Position numbers and translations under genes: made by a program. A stretch of 64,000 nucleotides of DNA from Atlanticothrix silvestris CENA357. Lineage in GTDB: Bacteria > Cyanobacteriota > Cyanobacteriia > Cyanobacteriales > Nostocaceae. Under the pieces are notes generated by a model. That model had not been told where the DNA came from and did no database searches. It was given only the letters and a program-made list of their open reading frames with translations. The DNA lies in NCBI RefSeq assembly GCF_016056295.1, contig NZ_JAECZB010000096.1, forward strand, positions 1 to 64,000. The letters are read 5' to 3'. Shown here in pieces: positions 46,571-55,429 of this stretch; position 1 is the first letter of the stretch, and each line of letters opens with the position of its first letter.

Positions 46571-47254
46571 TTAATAGCGATACAGTGTCAAATTAGAATT
46601 TAGTGTAAGTCTTAAATCCTGTTCAGGTCTAAGGACAAAGGCTTCGGTTTCTTGTTTCCGCAATAGTACACTTGCTCCCGCACCCGCAGCCGCGCCAATA
46701 ACAGGTTTTAAATCATCGATTCTACGATTCCCTGTAACTAGGGAACCTAAAAGACCAGCACCTGCACCAATAGCTGCATCAGTTAAAACCTGACCAGTAT
46801 TCGGGCCTTGGGAAACTTTTTCAGTTGTAGTAAAGGTCTGAGAAGTAGCATTGATCTGCTGACGCTGACCGTTGGAGAATACTAACTCTTGAGCTACGAA
46901 CCGCACACCTTGTCTACTATTTCTATCTCTCGAATAAGTATCTAGATTTACAGGTTCTAGCTGTCCAACGATTTCAGTATTTCTGGGAATCAATACATTT
47001 CTTCTGTTGTCGATAATATCATTGGCGATTCTCAGTCTTAGAGATTTAGTTTCCCCAGGTTTAACAGTAATTTTTTCACTTTCTGCTCTCACAGGAAAAC
47101 TGACTCCCGAAGGAATGGTTATGTTTCTAGATTGCCCAATGTTGTATTGTGCATGAGCAGGAGCTAATGTAATCAATGGAGTAATAGCAACTGTAGTAAT
47201 TGCCATTGTCATTAGTGCGGCAGTTCCAAATTTCCAACGATCAAGGCGTGTCAT
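46571..47254 (-). CDS. Exported protein paralogous to the SLH protein's C-terminal domain
   Basis: A 227-residue protein with a signal peptide (about 1-35, ending AHAQ). The rest aligns by eye along its whole length with residues about 230-413 of the neighbouring SLH protein: ITIPSGVSFPVRA, NVLIPRNTEIVGQLEP, FVAQELVFSNGQRQQINATS, a Gly/Ala-rich segment (AAIGAGAGLLGSLVTG), and DLRLTLNSNL. It has no SLH repeats. The pair looks like a tandem duplication in which one copy gained or lost the SLH part. Conserved IP-G-x-I-G-QL sequences recall TrbI/VirB10-type barrels, but no secretion system is nearby. Confidence 0.8.
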   Translation of the reverse strand: MTRLDRWKFGTAALMTMAITTVAITPLITLAPAHAQYNIGQSRNITIPSGVSFPVRAESEKITVKPGETKSLRLRIANDIIDNRRNVLIPRNTEIVGQLEPVNLDTYSRDRNSRQGVRFVAQELVFSNGQRQQINATSQTFTTTEKVSQGPNTGQVLTDAAIGAGAGLLGSLVTGNRRIDDLKPVIGAAAGAGASVLLRKQETEAFVLRPEQDLRLTLNSNLTLYRY

Positions 47255-47465
47255 AGTGGGGCTTCCATTTATCTCTCTAATGTATGTAATGACGCGGCTT
47301 TACTGAGTTTGTTTCTGGCTATTTTTAAACGTGACTATAGTCATATTCTACAGGACAGGGTTCTCATGACATGGGTCGTATGTGCAGTTCTGAATTTTTC
47401 TCTATCCCATAGAGATGAAACTTAACCTGTTAACAGTTACAAATAATTAGTTAACTTATAAGAAA

Positions 47466-47511
47466 CGAGCGCGGAAGGATTTGAACCCCCGACCGACAGA
47501 ACCGAAATCTG
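47466..47511 (-). pseudogene. 3' part of tRNA-Arg (probable attachment-site copy)
   Basis: 46 bp match the 3' part (anticodon stem-loop to discriminator base) of the tRNA-Arg(CCG) gene at 49236-49308, with three mismatches and in the same orientation, and then diverge abruptly. The anticodon position would read UCG. No 5' half is present, so it cannot be a working tRNA. A displaced tRNA 3' end is the classic footprint of an integrative element. Confidence 0.85.
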
Positions 47512-48144
47512 GTTAAGAACAATATAACTAGGGCATGTCATCACTATAGCTGGCGATTGTCGTCAAACGTGATGTTTCGTTTTGGGTTGATACGTCAAAA
47601 ATCAAGATTGACGATTTGCGTCAGTTTAAAAGTCTGTATCAGAGTTTTGAAGAGTTTTTAAACATATTAGTATTTGGGACATTTGTATAAAAAATAACCA
47701 TTTTTTTGCCAATTAAGTTATACATATTCCTTTAGATATAAATCTGAACAAGGCAAACTAAAAGTACTATTTTTAGCAGCATAATAACAATACTGTTGCA
47801 AACAACAGTAATTCTGTGCATACACTTTAACCCATTACCGTTGCTATGTGTTGCTAGGAGTGATTTTGAAGCGATTAACTAATTACTATGTTTGAACACA
47901 GTAATCCTGATTAAGCAAGATACTAAGCTTTTAACGAACAACCCCGAATGCCAAATGTAAAAAAGGTAATTAGCACTTATCAAAAATTTTGCTAATGCTC
48001 AACTTTAGTGTTGGTAACGTTCTGGCATTTATTCAAAAATTATTAGCACCAATTTTTGGGTGAGTTATAACGAATAGCATCTTTATTTTTTCTGTTAGCA
48101 GCTTATAAAGTACAAAAGCAAGTAGTACACCTAATTAATGAAGT

Positions 48145-48285
48145 ATGAGTAAAAAAAATACCGACAAACAAATTAACGTTGACTTAGCATTAGACGAAGC
48201 TAAAACACTTGAAAAGTACTGTAAAGAGACAGGCAAAGAAGAAAAGGAGGTAATTAAAGAGCTTGTTCGTAAGCTACCAGATTAA
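48145..48285 (+). CDS. Small ribbon-helix-helix (CopG-like) protein
   Basis: A 46-residue protein starting MSKKNTDKQINVDLALDEAK and ending VIKELVRKLPD. The N-terminal strand QINVDL and two helices (DEAKTLEKYCKETGK and EEKEVIKELVRKL) fit the ribbon-helix-helix fold of CopG/Arc-type DNA-binding repressors. It resembles the minus-strand gene at 48475-48633 along its length. Such proteins serve as plasmid copy-number repressors, antitoxins or element regulators. No toxin-like gene adjoins. The ATG at 48145 is the only plausible start. Confidence 0.6.
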   Translation: MSKKNTDKQINVDLALDEAKTLEKYCKETGKEEKEVIKELVRKLPD

Positions 48286-48306
48286 CTAGCTTTGTTATAA
48301 ATGAAT

Positions 48307-48397
48307 AGGACTTACGCACACTCTACGAATTCTTGGCGTTCTTGGCGACTTGGCGGTTCGATAAATTAAGCTTTTTGGCAAGTTTTGCGTAAGTCCT
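48307..48397. mobile_element. MITE-like element, 91 bp
   Basis: Bounded by perfect 12-bp inverted repeats aggacttacgca / tgcgtaagtcct, the same ends as the element at 2542-2705. The interior (with cttggcgttcttggcgact) is shorter and differs. It lies 21 bp after the small RHH gene. Confidence 0.75.
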
Positions 48398-48474
48398 GGA
48401 ATATACTCTCATTTCACTACTTATTAATCAAATATTCTTAACTACTTTAGTAATAAATTGGATTTGAGAAATTT

Positions 48475-48633
48475 TCAATTACTTATTTCCTCTACCTCAA
48501 GAGAGCGGATCAGTTCCCGAATAACGTCGGTTGCTGGTCTTCCTGTCATTGCACAGTATTGTTTTATTATTTCTGCCTCGCTTGTAGTAAGATTTATTGT
48601 CAGTCGTTTTACAGCCCATTTTTTATTATTCAT
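48475..48633 (-). CDS. Small ribbon-helix-helix (CopG-like) protein
   Basis: A 52-residue protein beginning MNNKKWAVKRLTINLTTSEA. It has the strand RLTINL followed by two helices (SEAEIIKQYCAMTGR and PATDVIRELIRSLEV) in the ribbon-helix-helix pattern, with the typical turn TGRPATDVIREL. It is similar to the 46-residue protein at 48145 (shared pattern I-x-V/I-x-L ... YC-x-x-TG ... VI-x-EL-x-R). The two are convergent, with the MITE between. It is likely a DNA-binding regulator of the host element. Confidence 0.65.
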   Translation of the reverse strand: MNNKKWAVKRLTINLTTSEAEIIKQYCAMTGRPATDVIRELIRSLEVEEISN

Positions 48634-49235
48634 AATTTACTTGGAAAATTGTGTTAAAAAGCTGCATAAATTGGAATTATTAGTTACCTTAATCAAAGGT
48701 TCTCTCTTTAACTTAGTTTGAATGATCAGCAAAATTTTTCTATCTAATTTGATATACAAATAGCGTAATATGTGTCTTCATTCTGAATTTCATAACTATT
48801 AGTTTTTACTGTCATGCGAGTTCTTTGATTACCTGTCTTTTTTAAGCTAATAACCCTTTAAATTGCATCTGGTATATCTTGCCTTCTTTACATCCACATG
48901 TCTTTCTAAGGCTAAGAATTATGCAACTTAAAAGCGGATTAGCTTAGTAGATACTTAATATATTGCAGAATCAAGAAGAAAATTTAAGGAGAAGCTATTA
49001 AAAACAACACAGCTTTTTAATTTGCCTAGAATTTAGATGTTTACTTAACAAATGTTAGCAAGCAAATATTAGCGTAGCAAGAGATATGAAACAACGTTTA
49101 TTGTTTATGCTTACTCATTTATTGCACCAACCGTAGTCATCCGTACAGGCCAGATTAAGTCAGTGTTCAACTGTAACAACAATTGAGGTTAGAGAAAATG
49201 ACCTCTTTATTTTGTGGTTAATCGATAAAAGGTAA

Positions 49236-49308
49236 CGAGCGCGGAGGGATTTGAACCCCCGACCCACAGAACCGGAATCTGTTGCTCTATCCACTGAGCT
49301 ACGCGCCC
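49236..49308 (-). tRNA. tRNA-Arg (anticodon CCG)
   Basis: 73 nt with all tRNA parts on the minus strand: a 7-bp acceptor stem (gggcgcg pairing with cgcgctc, one G-U), D arm with agctcagtggatagagc, anticodon loop ttccggt (CCG), T loop ggttcaaatcc, and discriminator G. CCA is not encoded. The 3' part is duplicated at 47466-47511. Confidence 0.95.
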
Positions 49309-49412
49309 TTAAGTCTTATATATTATAGCACGCTTGTGATTAAATTTGCCGCCAAATCAACGATGCCTGCGGCAATCCTTGTGAAAAACGCCTACACAAG
49401 TAAATTTTGGAG

Positions 49413-50627
49413 CTAAAGATAATTAGCAGGGTTTACGGGTGTACCATTGCTGCGGACTTCAAAGTGGAGGTGAGGGCCAGTAGATAAGCCTGTAGAACCT
49501 ACAGCCGCGATCGCTTGTCCTCGTTGTACTGTTTGCCCCTCAGAAACATACAATTCACTGCTATGTCCGTAGAGTGTGGTGATACCTTTGCCGTGGTCAA
49601 TAATTATAGCTCTGCCATAACCACCGTACCATCCAGCAAAAATCACTGTTCCCGAATCGGCTGCGCGAATCGTACTGCCATAGCTAGCGGCAAAATCGAG
49701 ACCTGCATGAAACCGCCGATATCGCAAAACTGGATGCATCCGCCAACCAAAGGGACTGCTAGTAGGAGCATCACTAGGATAGGTAAACATCCCAGTTCCG
49801 TGAATGATGATGCTGGTACGGCTATTTGTCTTAGTCTGCGCTGACTCTCTGGCTCTTGCTGCTGCTACTTTCTGTTGAATTAAAACTTCTAGATTTTTAG
49901 AATCTTGGTCTAGCTGATTTTTTGCTGCTTCCAAAGCTAGGCGATCATTATTTAAGCGTTGGATTAATTCGGACTGTGACTGGGCTTGAGTTTGATAATC
50001 GGCTTTTTGTGCCAGTAATTGCCCACGAATCAAGGCCATTTCGTTTTTCTGCTGTTCTACTGCTATTTTTTGTTTGTTAATCAGGTTTGCTTGGGCGTTG
50101 AGTTTGACCAAAATTTGTTGATCTGCCCGGTAGACTAGCTTTAATTGATAGCGACGGCTAATAAAGTCGCTGATATTTTGACTTTGAAGCAAAACTGCCC
50201 ATCCTTGAGAGGCTGGCGATCGCTGGAGATAACGCAACCTTGCTACTGTGGCTATTTGGCGCTCTTCATAAGAACGTTGTGCCACAGCTAAATCAGCTTC
50301 TAATTGCTGGAGGCGTTGGGTAGCAAGTTGTAATCGCAACTCACTATCTTGAATGTAGCTGGTTGTAGTTTTGAGGTTTTGGTTGATACCAGTCAGGCGA
50401 TTTTGTGCTGCTTGTTGCAAATTAGTCAAGCGATCGCGCTCCTGAACCATATTTTGGCGTTCTTGATTAATTTGTTGCTGCTGCTGTCGTAAGGTGTCGA
50501 TTGAATTTGTGGTAGTTGCATATACTGGCAAGGCTGAAATAAATAACCAGTAGAGCCACCAAACACAGCAAAATAAGAGATTTAACCAAGATAAAGTTTT
50601 TTTATTAACCAAAAATAACACTCTCAT
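49413..50627 (-). CDS. M23 (LytM) peptidase with coiled coil, EnvC-like
   Basis: A 404-residue exported protein. A membrane helix/signal (about 14-36) is followed by long coiled coils (about 40-265, Gln/Arg/Leu-rich) and a C-terminal LytM domain. The zinc and catalytic residues are present: HAGLDFAASYGS (His and Asp) and GPHLHFEVRSNG (His-x-His). It may therefore be an active endopeptidase on peptidoglycan, unlike EnvC, which lacks them. Proteins of this layout cleave or regulate septal peptidoglycan during division. Starts at ATG 50627; it stands alone just after the tRNA-Arg gene. Confidence 0.92.
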   Translation of the reverse strand: MRVLFLVNKKTLSWLNLLFCCVWWLYWLFISALPVYATTTNSIDTLRQQQQQINQERQNMVQERDRLTNLQQAAQNRLTGINQNLKTTTSYIQDSELRLQLATQRLQQLEADLAVAQRSYEERQIATVARLRYLQRSPASQGWAVLLQSQNISDFISRRYQLKLVYRADQQILVKLNAQANLINKQKIAVEQQKNEMALIRGQLLAQKADYQTQAQSQSELIQRLNNDRLALEAAKNQLDQDSKNLEVLIQQKVAAARARESAQTKTNSRTSIIIHGTGMFTYPSDAPTSSPFGWRMHPVLRYRRFHAGLDFAASYGSTIRAADSGTVIFAGWYGGYGRAIIIDHGKGITTLYGHSSELYVSEGQTVQRGQAIAAVGSTGLSTGPHLHFEVRSNGTPVNPANYL

Positions 50628-50723
50628 GGCGTGAGCTTGACTAAAACGATAGTCTCAAAACCATGAGTATTATTCCCAAAATTCGGCTCACATTCTACAA
50701 GGTGCTATTTTTCTGGAACAACA

Positions 50724-50756
50724 AGATCCCCGACTTCTTTAAGAAGTCGGGGATCT
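50724..50756. repeat. REP palindrome, copy 4 (loop T), overlapping a stop codon
   Basis: Same 16-bp arms as copies 1-3, loop T. Its right end (50755-50756) forms part of the TAG stop codon (50755-50757, minus strand) of the GH10-like gene, so the palindrome defines that gene's end. Confidence 0.9.
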
Positions 50757-51900
50757 AATTTCTCAAAAAATTCTTGACTCTCTGCCAAATAGAAGATCTC
50801 TTACTGCTTACACCTGAACCATTCAAATCTGACAAAGTGGGAAATGAGGCAGGTTTAGCATAAAGATTATTCCGCAATACTTTAGCTAGGGCATTATTAT
50901 TCTTTCGCAAACCTTCGTAAAAAAAGAATACTTCACCATTAATGCCGCGATCGCGGTTATATTCTATTGCTTGTACCAAATATTCGGGACTAATACAATA
51001 AGATCCTAACTTCATCAAAATTCCCGGTGCTAACTTTGGCAATGTTAGATCTGTAAACTGTTGATTTACTAGTTTATCTGCAATCGCTTTGTAGCTTTGA
51101 AAGTCGCGGCGATAAATCTGGGGGTGGATAATATCGACTAGTCCTTGTTGCAACCATCTGGGTGAATCTTGCAAGTATTCTTGGAATGCCCAATCATGAA
51201 TATTAGGAGCTATCGACACTAATAAATTAGGATTAACGGCTTTGACCTCTGTGTAAAGACGTGCCAAAAAATCTGTGAGAATGTTTGCACGCCATTGCAG
51301 CCATTGCCTATCCTTGGGGTTTTGTGGCGGATTGTGGTGAAATTGTTGGTGATAACGGGCAATAGTTACTTGATCGTAGCCACCTTCGCAGGGTAATGCG
51401 GGAAAGCGATCGTCTCCCTGAATGCCATCCACATCATAATTACTCGCAACTTCCAACACCAAGTTCAACAAAAATTCCTGCACTTGGGGGTCAAGAGCAT
51501 TTAACCACTCAAAACCATTTTTTTTCAATAAATTGCCGTTACAGTCATAGGCTGCCCATTGCGGCTTTCTCTGCAAAAGTACACCACCGTTCAAATTATA
51601 AGAACTGGCAAACCCGTATTCAAACCAAGGAATAACCTTTAATCCAACCCGTCGCGCTTCCACAACTACCTCTTGTAAAGGATCACGGCCTTGACATAGA
51701 GGATCAATTTCCATCCCAAAAGTTTGCTGCATTGTGGAACTAGGATACAGCGTAACAGCTTTGTTCCAAACCACAGGAAACACCACATTAAATCCTGTCT
51801 CGGCAAGGAAATCCATAGCTTCGGCAATGCGTTGCTGAGAAAGCAACACCTTACTATCAGTAGTGGTCAGCCAAATGCCCCGCGTTTCTATTGTTGCCAT
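50755..51900 (-). CDS. Glycoside hydrolase family 10-like protein (DUF187)
   Basis: A 381-residue protein of the GHL10/DUF187 group, related to TIM-barrel glycosidases and thought to act on cell-wall or exopolysaccharide. Seen: the start ETRGIWLTTTDSKVL, GFNVVFPVVWNKAVTLYPSS, KVIPWFEYGF, VDGIQGDDRFPALPC with the characteristic D-G-I-x-x-D-D, and LVSIAPNIHDWAFQEYLQD, YRRDFQSY and NGEVFFFYEGL. There is no signal peptide, which fits a cytosolic or non-classically exported enzyme. The last residues (KNFLRN) and stop lie in a REP palindrome. Substrate unknown. Confidence 0.88.
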   Translation of the reverse strand: MATIETRGIWLTTTDSKVLLSQQRIAEAMDFLAETGFNVVFPVVWNKAVTLYPSSTMQQTFGMEIDPLCQGRDPLQEVVVEARRVGLKVIPWFEYGFASSYNLNGGVLLQRKPQWAAYDCNGNLLKKNGFEWLNALDPQVQEFLLNLVLEVASNYDVDGIQGDDRFPALPCEGGYDQVTIARYHQQFHHNPPQNPKDRQWLQWRANILTDFLARLYTEVKAVNPNLLVSIAPNIHDWAFQEYLQDSPRWLQQGLVDIIHPQIYRRDFQSYKAIADKLVNQQFTDLTLPKLAPGILMKLGSYCISPEYLVQAIEYNRDRGINGEVFFFYEGLRKNNNALAKVLRNNLYAKPASFPTLSDLNGSGVSSKRSSIWQRVKNFLRN

Positions 51901-51933
51901 TTCCAGAAACTAAAATTATCTGGGCTATATTTT

Positions 51934-52749
51934 TTAATTTATGGCTAACTGCCGATATCGTGCCTGTACAATTTCATAAATTCCATAAGCAACTAAGCCG
52001 AACGCCATAATACCCAAAAGCCAAGTTCCGTAAGGTTGTTGGGCTAATGTTTGTAACACTTGATCTAAACCTCCGGCGGCGCTAGCATCTGACTGCCTAG
52101 CTGCTTGAATTAAAAACCAACCAATAATACCGAATGCTACACCTCTTGCGGCTAAACCAAAGCGGCAAATCCCGATTACCCATTGGCTTTCTGTGTTGCT
52201 CAACTCGCTTAAATTGAGTTCTCTACGGAATTTGGTACTGAAAGCTTTATAAAATTGATAGAAACCTAAAGCAACTATCAGTACTCCTCCAGTTGCAACT
52301 AACCATCTACCAAAAGGTTGGGAAAGCAAACGTGCTGTCCAATCTTCAGTAGAATTACTATTCCCGCCACCACCTGAACCCATGACAATTTGCATGGCAC
52401 TAAAGGCTAAGCCTGCATAAGCAAAACCATTAATTGCATAACCAATTCGCTTCATTAAACCTTTGGCATCATGACCTTTATGTTCAGGGTCTTGAATTGC
52501 CTGTATAAAACGCCAAACTACGTATCCAATCAAGCCAATTGCAACTAATGCTAATAAAAACTTACCAAAGGGCTGATTGACAATTGTCTGGAGAGCGCCC
52601 TTAGTGTCTGTGGTTCTACCACCTGTACCAAAAGCCACTTGTACTGCTAGCAGCCCAACGATCGCGTAAACTATTCCTTTAGAAATATAGCCAAACCGCG
52701 CCAGTCGCTCAACCCATTGTGAACGATGGTGCGTTAGATTTTGTGTCAT
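51934..52749 (-). CDS. DUF1206 membrane protein (three repeats)
   Basis: A 271-residue integral membrane protein built of three repeats of two helices each, beginning at about 12 (VERLARFGYISKGIVYAIVGLLA), 105 (IGYAINGFAYAGLAFSA) and 195 (ICRFGLAARGVAFGIIGWFLI). The RFGxxxxGxxY/xxIG pattern with FGKFLLALVAIGLIGYVVWR identifies DUF1206. Function is unknown. It lies 33 bp upstream of the GH10-like gene on the same strand and may be co-transcribed. Confidence 0.9.
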   Translation of the reverse strand: MTQNLTHHRSQWVERLARFGYISKGIVYAIVGLLAVQVAFGTGGRTTDTKGALQTIVNQPFGKFLLALVAIGLIGYVVWRFIQAIQDPEHKGHDAKGLMKRIGYAINGFAYAGLAFSAMQIVMGSGGGGNSNSTEDWTARLLSQPFGRWLVATGGVLIVALGFYQFYKAFSTKFRRELNLSELSNTESQWVIGICRFGLAARGVAFGIIGWFLIQAARQSDASAAGGLDQVLQTLAQQPYGTWLLGIMAFGLVAYGIYEIVQARYRQLAIN

Positions 52750-52956
52750 GGTAGTTGAAGATAATTATACTTATGTTTTTAGCAATATCTATCTATAATT
52801 CGCATCTATCAAAGGTCAAATTTATTAATTTTTCTCGTAGAATACTACCTTCATAATGTCTTTGATCAAAGACATTATTGAAAACAGAATAATGTCTAAA
52901 ATAAAAACATGTAATACTTGTAAATAATCTCTGACAATAATCAATTTTTGTTACTT

Positions 52957-53820
52957 ATGTCTGAAATAAAAAGTTCTTGGAAACACGAATATATCAATAC
53001 CAACGGCATTAAATTGCATTATGTCACCCAAGGAACAGGCCCCTTGATGTTAATGCTGCATGGTTTCCCTGAATTTTGGTATTCGTGGCGACACCAAATT
53101 CCAGAATTTGCTCAATATTTTAAAGTTGTTGCTCTTGATTTACGTGGCTATAACGATAGCGAGAAGCCAAAAGATCAATCAGCTTATGTGATGGATGAAT
53201 TTGTCAAAGATGTAGAAGGAGTAATTAAAGGATTAGGATACGATAAGTGTATTTTAGTTGGACATGATTGGGGAGGTGCGATCGCTTGGTCTTTTGCATA
53301 CGCTCATCCTGAGATGGTAGAACGCTTAATTATACTTAATTTACCTCATCCGGCTAAGTTTACTCAAAGTTTATATACTCCTCAACAATTACTTCGTAGC
53401 TGGTATATTTTCTTATTTCAACTACCTTGGCTTCCAGAATTGTTATTAGAATTTTCAGATTGCCAAGCCATTGTAACGATTATTCAAGGCACAGCAGTTA
53501 ATAAAAATGCTTTTACTGAATCAGACATAAGAGCTTATAAAGATGCTGCTGCAAAACCTGGCGCTACGACGGCAATGTTGAACTATTATAGAAACATTTT
53601 TCAGACATTTGTATCCAATAAAAATTGGAGTATTTTAAATGTCCAAACACTGATGATATGGGCAGAAAATGATACTGCACTAGGTAAAGAACTCACCTAT
53701 GGTACGTCAGCCTATGTCAAAGACTTACAAGTTAAGTATATTCACTCTTGTGGACATTGGGTACAGCAAGAACAACCAGAATTAGTTAAACAGTATATGC
53801 GGGATTTTTTGGTAATATAA
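52957..53820 (+). CDS. Alpha/beta hydrolase, epoxide hydrolase-like
   Basis: A 287-residue alpha/beta hydrolase; start at ATG 52957 (MSEIKSSW), not the TTG upstream. Motifs: oxyanion region HGFPEFWYSWRHQI (HGxP), DLRGYNDSEKP, the nucleophile elbow VGHDWGGAIAW (Asp nucleophile), and the catalytic His in HSCGHWVQQEQPE. These are the features of soluble epoxide hydrolases and haloalkane dehalogenases; the HGFP and DWGG pair favours epoxide hydrolase. No signal peptide. Divergent from DUF1206. The real substrate is not known. Confidence 0.88.
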   Translation: MSEIKSSWKHEYINTNGIKLHYVTQGTGPLMLMLHGFPEFWYSWRHQIPEFAQYFKVVALDLRGYNDSEKPKDQSAYVMDEFVKDVEGVIKGLGYDKCILVGHDWGGAIAWSFAYAHPEMVERLIILNLPHPAKFTQSLYTPQQLLRSWYIFLFQLPWLPELLLEFSDCQAIVTIIQGTAVNKNAFTESDIRAYKDAAAKPGATTAMLNYYRNIFQTFVSNKNWSILNVQTLMIWAENDTALGKELTYGTSAYVKDLQVKYIHSCGHWVQQEQPELVKQYMRDFLVI

Positions 53821-54134
53821 GCTACAAAACACCCATTCAATCAAGTATTATTTATTAACCGGAAAATAATGGTCAAAGTTTAATGACAAATCATGATGAT
53901 AGTGGCATAACTTCTTAACAAGATTTAACACTAATTTAATAGTCATATTTGTACAAATTTTCTTGATCAGTAATGGCTAAAAACTAGAACCAATAGTATT
54001 TCTAGCGTCATCACTAAAGTCATGACCGATTGAGAGTACCTGATGAGTTAAATCAATATAGTCAAGCAATTTAATGAGATAATAGAAGTGTGAGGTAAAG
54101 AACGGACGCAACTTAATCACAAAGGGGAAAATTT
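53821..54134. other. Intergenic region, no gene seen
   Basis: An AT-rich gap of 314 bp upstream of the pentapeptide gene. A Shine-Dalgarno-like aaagggg lies shortly before the ATG at 54135. Nothing else was recognised. Confidence 0.4.
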
Positions 54135-54593
54135 ATGAAACTCCAGGCATTAGCGGCTTTAGCCTTAGCAACTCCCCTATTTTTCATTGGCTCAGTCAAC
54201 GCTGGGAATTCACAGGATTTGCAAAGACTAATTTCTACCGGGGAATGTACTGGGTGCAATCTATCAAGAGTAGATCTCAGTGGCGCTCATTTAATTGGTG
54301 CTGATTTACGAGGAGCAAATCTCCAAGGAGCGAACCTTTCTGGAGCCAACCTCGAAGGTGCTGATTTCACCAATGCCAATTTAAAAGGGGCTAACTTAAC
54401 TTCAGCTATGGTCACTAACGTTAATTTCAAGAAAGCTAATCTCAACAGGGTGAATTTTACTCGCGCTCAAATTTACGACTCTAATGTGTATGGTGCATCA
54501 ATGGAAGATCTAAACATTACTGATGCGGAAATATTTCACACTGGAATCGGTGTTGGCGGAGAAGAAGGTGCAGAAATTCCCGATTGGGACTAG
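54135..54593 (+). CDS. Secreted pentapeptide-repeat protein
   Basis: A 152-residue exported protein. The signal peptide (MKLQALAALALATPLFFIGS) probably ends at VNAG. A small CxxC pair (ECTGC, about residues 36-40) precedes about 14 pentapeptide units of A(D/N)LxX type (ADLRGANLQGANLSGANLEG and on to about residue 120), which fold as a right-handed quadrilateral beta-helix. The tail is acidic. Such short lumenal or periplasmic pentapeptide proteins are common in cyanobacteria and mostly have no known role. Confidence 0.88.
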   Translation: MKLQALAALALATPLFFIGSVNAGNSQDLQRLISTGECTGCNLSRVDLSGAHLIGADLRGANLQGANLSGANLEGADFTNANLKGANLTSAMVTNVNFKKANLNRVNFTRAQIYDSNVYGASMEDLNITDAEIFHTGIGVGGEEGAEIPDWD

Positions 54594-55429
54594 GCTGAAC
54601 TAAATAGTTTAGTTTAAAACAACATAATAGGGGCTGGTTGAAGGATAAAGAAGTGGGTTGTTAGCAAACATTATCCTTCAACTTACCCCAACAATTAAGG
54701 AATTTTCCAATAAAAAATAACCAATCGCTGTGTCAGCAGGAAGGAGTAAGAAAAAAATTCTGAATGAATGGGAGAATTTATTTTTTACAGTTGTTTCCTA
54801 ATATTAAACTTCTGAAGTATTAAGCTAATAAGCATTGAAGTTGCATAGAACTAGGACTGGAGTCCCTTACTATAAGCGAATTATCCTGGAAAAAAGAATG
54901 ACGATTAGCTTAGACTAGTTTGATGCAAGTATCATAAAATAGTCATTTTGTATAGTATAGATGATTACATAAAAACTTTTATTACGCATTAATATCAAGA
55001 ACCAATACGTTAATTGACGAACGCGGCTTAAGATAGCTTTAATATCAAATAAAATTGGCGTTTATGCTTATATAAATGAGAGGTGGTCTGATCTTTGCAT
55101 GATTTGTACTTTTAATGAGTACAATAATCCGCAACTAACACGGTGTAGGATAATCACAACCTGAGAATTTCAGTTGATTTACAAAAACTGAACTCAGAAA
55201 GCTGATTTTCATATATTCTGCCGCCTTCTGACTTCTATCCTTCCTCCTACTGGCTGTCTACCTTGTAGTTGATGCAGTAGAGGTTACAGGGCAATTATGG
55301 TTATAGGGAACTAAACCCTATTCCTAAACAAAGTTGTGCTGATGCACGAGTGCATTGCCTAATCAGCAGCCTTGCGCTTGCAATTGTCCGGATTAGAGAA
55401 ACTCAACTGTCAAATTTATAGGAGTAAAA
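54594..55429. other. Long intergenic region, no gene seen
   Basis: 836 bp of AT-rich sequence. I found no open frame with a credible start, no tRNA and no terminator with a strong stem. The last 40 bp carry a Shine-Dalgarno (ggag) for the CAAD gene. The length suggests an unrecognised sRNA or long leader is possible, but the sequence gives no positive sign. Confidence 0.4.

Larger units (their letters stand above)
47466..49308. mobile_element. Candidate decayed integrative element between tRNA-Arg and its 3' copy
   Basis: About 1.8 kb of AT-rich, gene-poor DNA lies between an intact tRNA-Arg(CCG) gene and a direct repeat of its 3' part, the geometry left by tRNA-targeting site-specific recombination (attL/attR). 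Inside are two small ribbon-helix-helix genes facing each other, a MITE, and inverted cgtcaa/ttgacg motifs near the left end (47607-47627). No integrase gene is present, so the element is either a remnant or mobilised in trans. The interpretation is inference from the repeat geometry. Confidence 0.5.

Noticed and set aside
47466-47511. A second tRNA-Arg gene
   Set aside because: Only the 3' part from the anticodon stem is present; there is no D arm or 5' acceptor strand, so it cannot fold as a tRNA.
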